From Ornithinibacillus caprae (lineage in GTDB: Bacteria > Bacillota > Bacilli > Bacillales > Amphibacillaceae), in NCBI RefSeq assembly GCF_009728145.1, contig NZ_WOCA01000012.1, positions 59,129 through 123,128 on the forward strand: a DNA stretch of 64,000 nt, written 5' to 3'. Of this stretch, positions 55,944-64,000 are shown one piece after another (within the stretch, counting starts at the first letter, position 1; every line of letters starts with the position of its first letter). A model generated the notes under the pieces. It had not been told where the DNA came from. It ran no database searches and saw nothing but the letters and a program-made list of their open reading frames with translations. Both the position numbers and the translations under genes were made by a program.

Positions 55944-57221
55944 TTACGCCTCCATCATGATTAATTGTGGATCACTCAATAAACGTTTGATTTGATTTAG
56001 GGCATGTTGAGCTGTAGCACCATCTACAATACGGTGGTCAAAGCTCAATGATAACGCAAGTACTGGAGCAATAACAATTTCTCCGTCACGAACAATCGGT
56101 TTTTCTGCAATACGGCCAATACCTAAAATTGCAGCTTCTGGATAATTAATAACTGGAGTAAACCATTGACCACCAGCAGATCCAATATTCGTAATTGTAC
56201 TTGATGCACCTTTCATCTCGTCAGGTGTAAGTTTACCACTTCTTGCTTTATCTGCCAATTCATTGATTTCTGATGAAATCGTAAATATAGACTTACGATC
56301 GGCATCTTTAACTACAGGAACTAATAACCCTTTTTCTGTATCAGCAGCAATACCTATATTATAGTAGTGTTTTTGAACAATTTCATCTGTTGCATCATCA
56401 ATTGACGCATTAAGAATTGGGAACTGTTTCAATGCAGAAACTAGTGCCTTCACTACATATGGTAGATAAGTTAATTTAATTTCTTGTTCAGCTGCAACAG
56501 CTTTAAATTTCTTACGATGTGCAACGAGTTCTGTTACATCTATTTCATCTAATAATGTAACATGAGGTGCTTTCGTTTTAGAGTTAACCATTGCTTTAGC
56601 AATAGACTTACGAATTGCACTCATTTTCTCACGAGTTTCAGGATAGTCACCAGCTGGTACAGTTGGAGCCGCTTTTGCTGGAGCTTCCTGTTCAGAAGCT
56701 GGTACATCTACTGTTTCTGGTTGAGCTTCTACTTGATCACCACTTAGGAAGCGATCAATATCTTCTTTAATAATTCGTCCATTTTTACCTGAACCTGTTA
56801 TTTGACGAATATTCACATTATTATCACGAGCATATTTGCGTACAGACGGCATAGCAATAACGCGTTCACCTTCTGTTTGTTCCTCTGTTGACTGTTCACT
56901 ATCAGTTTGTGGTGATTCGGTTGGTGCTTTCTCTTCTTTTGCCTCTGGAGCAGGAGCCTCCTCTTCACCTTCATCTTCATAACCTTCTGCATCAAAAGAT
57001 ATTAAACTGTCACCCACAACTGCTACTGTACCTTCTTCTACATGCAGTTTGGTTACTTTACCTTCAACTGGAGACGGGATTTCTACGACTGCTTTATCAT
57101 TTTGTACTTCACAAAGCACATCATCTTCTTTTACATCTTCGCCTTCTTTAACAAACCATTTAACTATTTCACCTTCGTGAATTCCTTCACCTATATCCGG
57201 CAATTTAAATACAAATGCCAT
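55944..57221 (-). CDS. pdhC: dihydrolipoamide acetyltransferase (E2) of PDH
   Basis: E2 core of the pyruvate dehydrogenase complex. It has 425 residues: one lipoyl domain (1-80) with the lipoyl Lys in [12 protein letters not shown], a long Glu/Pro/Ala-rich linker, a peripheral subunit-binding domain ([20 protein letters not shown], about 120-155), a second linker, and the acyltransferase catalytic domain ending with the DHRIVDGA motif (catalytic His). AAGGAGG precedes ATG. Confidence 0.97.
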   Translation of the reverse strand: MAFVFKLPDIGEGIHEGEIVKWFVKEGEDVKEDDVLCEVQNDKAVVEIPSPVEGKVTKLHVEEGTVAVVGDSLISFDAEGYEDEGEEEAPAPEAKEEKAPTESPQTDSEQSTEEQTEGERVIAMPSVRKYARDNNVNIRQITGSGKNGRIIKEDIDRFLSGDQVEAQPETVDVPASEQEAPAKAAPTVPAGDYPETREKMSAIRKSIAKAMVNSKTKAPHVTLLDEIDVTELVAHRKKFKAVAAEQEIKLTYLPYVVKALVSALKQFPILNASIDDATDEIVQKHYYNIGIAADTEKGLLVPVVKDADRKSIFTISSEINELADKARSGKLTPDEMKGASSTITNIGSAGGQWFTPVINYPEAAILGIGRIAEKPIVRDGEIVIAPVLALSLSFDHRIVDGATAQHALNQIKRLLSDPQLIMMEA

Positions 57222-57236
57222 TATTACTACCTCCTT

Positions 57237-58214
57237 TTAGAAATTCATTACGCTGTTTACTTTTTCTACGATGTCCTTATGATTTGGTAGCCACACTTCT
57301 TCTGCTTCAGAGAAAGCATATACCGTATCAGGAGCTGCTACACGTAAGATTGGTGCTTCTAGGTGTAAGATTGCTCTCTCTTGAATTTCAGAAATAACAT
57401 GAGAGGCAATTCCCGCTTGACGTTGTGCTTCTTGTACAACAACAACGCGATTTGTTTTCTTAACTGACTCTAAAATTGTTTCCGTATCAATTGGAGATAC
57501 AGTGCGTAAATCAATAACTTCTACACTAACTCCGTCTTTTTCAAGTTCTTCTGCAGCTTTTAATGATGCATGAACCATTGCACCGTACGTAACAATAGTT
57601 ACGTCCTTACCTTCACGTTTTACATCCGCTTTTCCTAGTTCAATTGTATATTCCTCTTCTGGAACTTCTCCACGGAATGAACGATAAAGCTTCATATGCT
57701 CAAGAAATACAACTGGATCATTATCACGAATAGAAGCTATAAGTAAACCTTTGGCATCATATGGTGTAGAAGGAATAACAACTTTAACACCTGGTTGCTG
57801 TGCAATTAATCCTTCTAAGGAATCCGCATGAAGTTCTGGAGTGTGTACTCCACCACCAAACGGTGAACGAACAGTAATTGGAGAAGTATGTGTTCCTCCA
57901 GAGCGGTAACGCATACGTGCCATTTGTCCACTAATAGAATCCATTACTTCATATACAAAGCCAAAGAATTGAATTTCTGGAACAGGACGATATCCTTGTA
58001 AACCAAGACCGATTGCTAGACCACCAATTCCTGATTCAGCTAATGGCGTGTCAAATACACGATCTTCCCCAAATTCCTTTTGTAAGCCTTCCGTCGCACG
58101 GAAAACACCACCATTTTGGCCAACATCTTCACCAAATACAAGCACATTTTCATCATTTTTTAGTTCTGTGCGCATTGCATCAGTGATTGCTTGAATCATT
58201 GTCATTTGTGCCAT
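57237..58214 (-). CDS. pdhB: pyruvate dehydrogenase E1 component beta subunit
   Basis: 325 residues of the E1-beta transketolase-like fold: [22 protein letters not shown] (about 22-43), [19 protein letters not shown] and the C-terminal [21 protein letters not shown] transketolase C segment. It pairs with PdhA to form the thiamine-diphosphate active site. It starts 3 bp after the pdhA stop, with AAAGGAG in the pdhA 3' end. Confidence 0.97.
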   Translation of the reverse strand: MAQMTMIQAITDAMRTELKNDENVLVFGEDVGQNGGVFRATEGLQKEFGEDRVFDTPLAESGIGGLAIGLGLQGYRPVPEIQFFGFVYEVMDSISGQMARMRYRSGGTHTSPITVRSPFGGGVHTPELHADSLEGLIAQQPGVKVVIPSTPYDAKGLLIASIRDNDPVVFLEHMKLYRSFRGEVPEEEYTIELGKADVKREGKDVTIVTYGAMVHASLKAAEELEKDGVSVEVIDLRTVSPIDTETILESVKKTNRVVVVQEAQRQAGIASHVISEIQERAILHLEAPILRVAAPDTVYAFSEAEEVWLPNHKDIVEKVNSVMNF

Positions 58215-58217
58215 GAT

Positions 58218-59763
<1,546 letters not shown>

Positions 59764-59765
<2 letters not shown>

Positions 59766-59790
59766 GAGCTACTCTTAAGAGTAACTCCCA
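59764..59790 (-). terminator. terminator of ykyA
   Basis: Stem GAG-ACTCTT/AAGAGT-CTC with small mismatches, then TTTATTT on the minus strand, 14 bp after the stop. Confidence 0.7.
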
Positions 59791-59803
59791 TTGTTATCTT
59801 TCT

Positions 59804-60466
59804 TTAGTTTTCATCTGCGTAAGTAACTTTTATATCCGCAACTTCATAATAGGTTTTCTTTAATTCATTATAAGCAATTGTATGTTCATTAAATGCTTCA
59901 TTAGCTTTAATTACTTCATCATAACTCTCGTTTATCGTGGCAATATGTTCTGTTATTGTTTCCTGTTCCATTTCTTCCTGTTGCAGCATGTCATATAGCT
60001 CTCTTTCAAGGGATAAAGATTTTGTGTAAGCCTCATATAACTCATCGTATGACTGGTAACGTTCCATCATTGCGGTATACATTTCCTCTGCTTTTTCTTT
60101 CGTATCTTCATCATCTATTTCACTAATCAATGACTCAGCCTTTTCGAACTCTTGCCTTGATTCATCAATACTATTTTTCTCTACTTCAATATATTCCGTA
60201 CGTTCTTCGATTACAGCAATTGCTTCCACAGCTAATTCTTGGATCGTTTTAAAGTCATCCATACCTAACTCTATAATTTGATCATAAATTTCTTGTTCTT
60301 GCTTTTCTAAATCATTAATAATAGATTGCTGATCCTCAAAACCTTTTTCAAGGTTAACCGCTTCTTCTAGATGGTTATATATTTGCGTATCTACAGATTC
60401 ACCACAGGCGGATAAAGCAATAAATGAACTTAATAATAGCAATAAAATAAATTTTTTAGACCTCAC
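59804..60466 (-). CDS. ykyA: YkyA family lipoprotein
   Basis: 220 residues. Lipoprotein signal RSKKFILLLLLSSFIALSAC (lipobox LSAC, Cys 21), then an almost entirely helical, Glu-rich body with long coiled-coil stretches. The family sits beside the pdh operon in Bacillaceae and is annotated as a putative cell-wall binding lipoprotein. GTG start at 60466 with GGGGA upstream. It is divergent from def. Biochemical role unknown. Confidence 0.9.
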   Translation of the reverse strand: MRSKKFILLLLLSSFIALSACGESVDTQIYNHLEEAVNLEKGFEDQQSIINDLEKQEQEIYDQIIELGMDDFKTIQELAVEAIAVIEERTEYIEVEKNSIDESRQEFEKAESLISEIDDEDTKEKAEEMYTAMMERYQSYDELYEAYTKSLSLERELYDMLQQEEMEQETITEHIATINESYDEVIKANEAFNEHTIAYNELKKTYYEVADIKVTYADEN

Positions 60467-60704
60467 GAAACATCTTCCCCTTTACTTAGCTGTTTATAGA
60501 AAAATTAGTAAATATGTAGTATAAGTATAACATAAACGTGTCTTAGAGCGAATAAAATTTTATCACTGAAGGGTATGTACTATTCTTTCACATTATGCTT
60601 GTATTATTGCAAATTTATGATTTATCTATGTGAATTATGATAAACTATTTAATTGATACACATACAGAAATGATTTAATAATGAAATGTTTGGAGTGTGA
60701 CGAA

Positions 60705-61256
60705 ATGATTACGATGGAAAACATAGTACGAGAAGGTCATCCATCATTAAGAGAAGTCTCAAACGAGGTTCCTCTTCCGCCTACGGATGAAGAAAAGTCT
60801 TTATTAAATGACATGTTAACCTATTTAAAAAATAGTCAAGATGAACAAATTTGTTCAAAATATAATTTACGACCTGGAGTTGGTTTAGCCGCTCCGCAAT
60901 TAGGAACTAATAAACGAATGATAGCTATTCATTTTGAAGATTTGAATGGCAAATTATACAGTTACGGTTTATTCAATCCAAAAATAATCAGTCATTCTGT
61001 TGAGAAAGCATATTTAGCCGCGGGTGAGGGTTGCCTTTCCGTTGATCGTAACGTAGAGGGGTATGTACCCCGCTATGCAAGAATAACAGTTACCGCAACA
61101 GATTTAGATGGTAATCAAATCAAACTGCGACTACGTGATTATGCCGCTATTGTTTTCCAACATGAGATTGATCACTTAAATGGAGTTATGTTCTATGACC
61201 ATATCAATGAAGATAATCCATTTGAAATCCCTGATAACGCAAAAGCTATCGAATAA
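60705..61256 (+). CDS. def: peptide deformylase
   Basis: Removes the formyl group from nascent proteins. It has 183 residues from ATG 60705, with GGAG 8 nt upstream; a longer ATG at 60681 lacks an SD. All three metal/catalytic motifs are present: [10 protein letters not shown] (about 57-66), EGCLSV (Cys ligand) and QHEIDHLNG (His ligands and catalytic Glu). The insertion-bearing length matches the Gram-positive type 2 class. It is followed by a strong terminator. Confidence 0.97.
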   Translation: MITMENIVREGHPSLREVSNEVPLPPTDEEKSLLNDMLTYLKNSQDEQICSKYNLRPGVGLAAPQLGTNKRMIAIHFEDLNGKLYSYGLFNPKIISHSVEKAYLAAGEGCLSVDRNVEGYVPRYARITVTATDLDGNQIKLRLRDYAAIVFQHEIDHLNGVMFYDHINEDNPFEIPDNAKAIE

Positions 61257-61261
61257 CACTA

Positions 61262-61300
61262 ATCAACAGCTCCTAAAAAGCTGTTGATTTTTTATTTTTT
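61262..61300 (+). terminator. terminator of def
   Basis: ATCAACAGCT/AGCTGTTGAT stem with a 7-nt loop, then a T6-A-T6 run. Confidence 0.92.
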
Positions 61301-61548
61301 CGAATCGATGCAGATAATGTATAAGAAATAGATGTCAGTTAAAAATATACATACATAAAGGTATAAAGTTAAGTTATTAAGCTATCCAAAGCAAGTAGAT
61401 AAATAAATGAAATAAATTTTTTTAAGATAAAGAAGTATTTTTTATTCCAATATTCCTCAAACCATACTATACTATAGTTAAGAGGGATTGGATCGGTAGA
61501 ACGTTTTGGCGCTTTTCTTGAATTTCCTGAAAGGAGATGTCATTCAAA

Positions 61549-61635
61549 ATGTTAAAACGCCTAAAAGAAAAGCTAAAAAAACGCTGGAAGGATTTTTTAG
61601 GCCAAGGACGTGTACCCACAACTTATAAAGATTAA
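61549..61635 (+). CDS. unrecognised 28-residue basic peptide
   Basis: Too short for usual ORF callers but supported by context. AAAGGAG ends 12 nt before ATG 61549. The frame encodes MLKRLKEKLKKRWKDFLG followed by a polar tail ending VPTTYKD. An intrinsic terminator (61650-61675) lies 15 bp after the stop. Hydrophobic residues at 2, 5, 9, 13, 16 and 17 would form one face of a strongly basic amphipathic helix. A TATACT-like -10 at 61468-61473 has only a weak -35 (TTCCAA, 17 bp upstream). I do not recognise the family. A membrane-surface peptide is an inference only. Confidence 0.6.
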   Translation: MLKRLKEKLKKRWKDFLGQGRVPTTYKD

Positions 61636-61649
61636 GTGATTCATGCTGA

Positions 61650-61675
61650 AGGTGCAGCTGATTCTAGTTGCACCT
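61650..61675 (+). terminator. terminator of the 28-residue peptide gene
   Basis: AGGTGCAGCT/AGTTGCACCT stem with one G-T pair and a 6-nt loop, followed by CTATTAT. The remaining ~300 bp to rpoY hold no gene; a short dyad CACAAT-ATA-ATTGTG lies near 61729. Confidence 0.75.
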
Positions 61676-61972
61676 CTATTATCTACCGCTAAGAAAGAGT
61701 TTAACTACCACCTTAAACTATACCAATCACAATATAATTGTGGGATCTATGTATAATCATTAGCTAGTTACGGGAAAATTGTTTAAAATAGTGTTGTATT
61801 ATGGAACGGAATTTATTTGAATATTTACAGATAGTTATTGCGCCTTTAGCATAACCTTTTTTAAGTAATGCCAAAAACATAATACATATAGGGTGTTTAC
61901 AAAGAATTTAATGATCGCAATGAATGGTATGTCAAAAAACTAATAATATTACAGATATCAAGGAGAGATGAA

Positions 61973-62182
61973 ATGATTTATAAAGTTTTATATCAAGAAT
62001 CATCATATGAAGTTCCTGTACGCGAACGCACAAAAAGCCTTTATATGGAGGCTGAATCTAAAAAAGATGTAAGAAGAAAATTAATAGATCGCAACTATAA
62101 TATCGAGTTTATTCAAGAACTTGATGAGGCACACCTAGAATACGAAAAACAATCCGAGCTCTTTGCTATGGAGAATGTATAA
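61973..62182 (+). CDS. rpoY: RNA polymerase epsilon subunit
   Basis: 69-residue small accessory RNA polymerase subunit of Firmicutes (YkzG, DUF1447). The core is [29 protein letters not shown] then [28 protein letters not shown] precedes ATG. It is 3 bp upstream of rnjA, the conserved rpoY-rnjA pair. Confidence 0.97.
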   Translation: MIYKVLYQESSYEVPVRERTKSLYMEAESKKDVRRKLIDRNYNIEFIQELDEAHLEYEKQSELFAMENV

Positions 62183-62185
62183 GCC

Positions 62186-63853
62186 ATGAAATTTGTGAAA
62201 AATGATCAAACTGCTGTATTTGCATTAGGTGGTCTAGGTGAAATTGGTAAAAATACTTATGGAGTACAATTCCAAGATGAAATTATACTAATTGATGCTG
62301 GGATTAAGTTTCCAGAGGATGAACTACTTGGAATTGATTATGTTATTCCAGATTACACCTACCTAGTACAAAACCAAGAAAAAATTAAAGGGTTAATCGT
62401 GACTCATGGTCACGAGGACCACATTGGTGGTATTCCCTATTTACTAAGAGAAATTAATGTGCCTATATATGCCGGTAAACTTGCGATCGGATTAATTCGT
62501 AACAAACTAGAAGAACATGGATTATTAAGAAATGCTAAATTAAATACCATTCAAGAAGACGATATCATAAAATTCCGTAAAACATCCGTTAGCTTTTTCC
62601 GTACAACGCATAGTATTCCAGATTCCTATGGTATTGTAGTTAAAACACCTCCAGGGAACATTGTTCATACAGGAGATTTCAAGTTTGACTTTACTCCTAT
62701 TGGTGAGCCAGCTAATTTAACCAAAATGGCTGAAATAGGTGAGGAAGGAGTGCTATGTCTATTATCAGATAGCACAAATAGTGAAGTTCCTGGATTTACA
62801 ATGTCCGAAAAAGTAGTAGAAGGAAATATCCACGAGATTTTTGGACGTGTTGACGGAAGACTGATTTTTGCAACCTTTGCATCTAATATCTACCGCTTAC
62901 AACAAGTGGTTGGTGCTGCTGTTAAATTCAATCGTAAAATTGCAGTATTTGGACGTAGTATGGAATCAGCAATTAATCTTGGGCAAGAATTAGGGTACAT
63001 TCAAGCTCCTAAGGATACATTTATTGACGCCAATCAAATAAACCGCCTTCCAGCAAATGAAGTTACCATTTTATGTACTGGTTCTCAAGGTGAGCCAATG
63101 GCAGCTCTATCGAGAATTGCAAATGGTACACATAGGCAAATTCAAATCATCCCTGGTGACACGGTTGTATTTTCTTCATCTCCAATCCCTGGAAATACAC
63201 TTAGTGTCAGCAAGACCATTAATAAACTTTACCGTGCTGGTGCTGATGTGATCCATGGAAAATTAAGTGATATTCATACATCAGGTCACGGTAGCCAAGA
63301 GGAACAAAAGCTAATGCTAAGGCTTATGAAACCTAAATATTTCATGCCTATCCATGGTGAATATAGAATGTTAAAGGAACACACTAAATTAGCAGAATTA
63401 TGTGATGTCCCAGTTGACAATTCATTTGTCATGGATAACGGAGACGTTTTAGCACTAGGTAAGGATAACGCAACCGTCGCTGGCAAAATCCCTTCTGGTT
63501 CCATTTATGTTGATGGAAGCGGTATTGGTGATATTGGTAATATTGTACTGAGAGATCGTAGAATATTATCTGAAGAAGGCTTAGTTATTGTAGTTGTAAG
63601 CATCAATATGAAAGAATTTAAGATCGCAGCAGGACCTGACATTATTTCTCGTGGGTTTGTGTATATGCGTGAATCAGAAGACTTAATTAATGATGCCCAA
63701 AAACTAGTTGCTAATCACTTAAATAAGGTAATGGAACGAAAAACATCTCAATGGTCTGAAATTAAAAATGAGATCATCGATACAATAGCTCCATTCCTTT
63801 ATGAAAAAACGAAACGTCGACCAATGATTTTACCAATCATTATGGAAATATAG
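62186..63853 (+). CDS. rnjA: ribonuclease J1
   Basis: Metallo-beta-lactamase/beta-CASP nuclease with 5'-3' exo- and endonuclease activity, central to mRNA decay. It has 555 residues. Zinc motifs: [10 protein letters not shown] (about 73-82), HTGDFKFD, and the beta-CASP region with FGRSMESAI and [23 protein letters not shown] is the later His motif. GGAG in the rpoY end supplies the RBS. The downstream sequence is interrupted 21 bp after the stop by an IS3-family element, so its native terminator may be displaced. Confidence 0.98.
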   Translation: MKFVKNDQTAVFALGGLGEIGKNTYGVQFQDEIILIDAGIKFPEDELLGIDYVIPDYTYLVQNQEKIKGLIVTHGHEDHIGGIPYLLREINVPIYAGKLAIGLIRNKLEEHGLLRNAKLNTIQEDDIIKFRKTSVSFFRTTHSIPDSYGIVVKTPPGNIVHTGDFKFDFTPIGEPANLTKMAEIGEEGVLCLLSDSTNSEVPGFTMSEKVVEGNIHEIFGRVDGRLIFATFASNIYRLQQVVGAAVKFNRKIAVFGRSMESAINLGQELGYIQAPKDTFIDANQINRLPANEVTILCTGSQGEPMAALSRIANGTHRQIQIIPGDTVVFSSSPIPGNTLSVSKTINKLYRAGADVIHGKLSDIHTSGHGSQEEQKLMLRLMKPKYFMPIHGEYRMLKEHTKLAELCDVPVDNSFVMDNGDVLALGKDNATVAGKIPSGSIYVDGSGIGDIGNIVLRDRRILSEEGLVIVVVSINMKEFKIAAGPDIISRGFVYMRESEDLINDAQKLVANHLNKVMERKTSQWSEIKNEIIDTIAPFLYEKTKRRPMILPIIMEI

Positions 63854-63873
63854 TAAAAAGACACATCCTCTAT

Positions 63874-64000
63874 TGAACTGCACCCCAATTGTTAGACACA
63901 AATAACAATTGGAGGTGTAGTTTTTTATGGCTAAATTTTCTTCAAGAGAAAAAATTGAAGCAGTAAAGCGATTTCTTAATACTAACGAAGGCGGAGACTC
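63874..64000 (+). mobile_element. IS3-family insertion sequence (left end, truncated by window)
   Basis: Starts with TGAACTGCACCCCAATTGTT, then AGACA, the terminal inverted repeat of IS3/IS150-type elements. It is followed by a short hairpin (CAATTGTT/AACAATTG) and the orfA start. The right end is beyond the window. Confidence 0.85.
63927..64000 (+). CDS. IS3-family transposase OrfA (partial)
   Basis: First ~24 codons: MAKFSSREKIEAVKRFLNT then NEGGD. The helix-turn-helix start is typical of IS3-family OrfA, which is joined to OrfB by programmed frameshift in complete elements. GGAGGTG precedes ATG. The rest lies outside the window. Confidence 0.85.
   Translation, partial: MAKFSSREKIEAVKRFLNTNEGGD

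Noticed and set aside
61463..61469. Sigma-G promoter (CATACTA) for the 28-residue peptide
   Set aside because: No GNATA-type -35 is found 17-18 bp upstream (TTTAT there), so sporulation control was not claimed.

Overview
This window is a low-GC, rod-type Firmicute chromosome, most like a spore-forming, salt-tolerant Bacillaceae such as Oceanobacillus or Virgibacillus. Three lines of evidence support this. Sporulation genes are spread through it (spoVD, ylbJ, ylbO, ylaJ, a CsfG-like RNA). MurE has the DNPR motif of the meso-diaminopimelate type. A BCCT glycine-betaine carrier is present. Gene order closely follows Bacillus subtilis from rnjA to murD, read backwards: rnjA-rpoY-def-ykyA-pdhABCD-(SR1P)-yktA-yktB-yktC-ylaF-ylaH-ylaI-ylaJ-ylaL-ylaN-ftsW-pyc-ctaA/B-ctaCDEFG-ylbA to ylbP-bshC-mraZ-rsmH-ftsL-pbpB-spoVD-murE-murF-mraY-murD. 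The window is largely a conserved core region, with a few accessory insertions.

Region by region. 1-13.6 kb is the division and cell-wall (dcw) cluster, all on the minus strand, plus bshC for bacillithiol. Unlike B. subtilis, murF lies inside the cluster. 13.6-25.4 kb is the ylb region: ylbP, ylbO, a crotonase-family gene, rpmF/ylbN, tmcAL, the ylbL protease, ylbJ, coaD, rsmD, a CsfG-like sporulation RNA with a good sigma-G promoter, and ylbG/F/E/D/C. 25.4-40.6 kb holds a YugN-family gene, an AI-2E family transporter, the caa3 oxidase block (ctaM, ctaG, ctaF, ctaE, ctaD, ctaC, ctaB, with ctaA divergent), pyruvate carboxylase, ftsW and ylaN. 40.6-49.7 kb is the yla/ykt region, into which a rifampin phosphotransferase-like gene with higher GC and a long structured leader has been inserted. 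49.7-54.5 kb holds a nitronate monooxygenase-like gene, the SR1P peptide gene, a lipoprotein deacetylase, a BCCT betaine transporter and a perfect 12 x 52-bp tandem array. 54.5-64 kb holds pdhABCD, ykyA, def, an unannotated 28-residue basic peptide gene, rpoY, rnjA and the left end of an IS3-family element.

Metabolically, pyruvate carboxylase and the PDH complex feed the TCA cycle next to a heme-A dependent oxidase and its assembly factors. SR1P links the region to glycolytic GAPDH and RNA turnover, as do YlbF and RNase J1. The dcw genes build the septum and the spore cortex.

The most interesting non-coding items are: the 52-bp array (53761-54384); a 205-bp terminally inverted, MITE-like repeat in two copies (13817-14022 and 41440-41644); a ~110-bp repeat that carries a terminator (27301-27411 and 41306-41418); the CsfG-like RNA (22374-22528); three phased MraZ-type decamers upstream of mraZ; and the rph leader. 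No rRNA, tRNA, CRISPR array or prophage was seen. All GC remarks are by eye.
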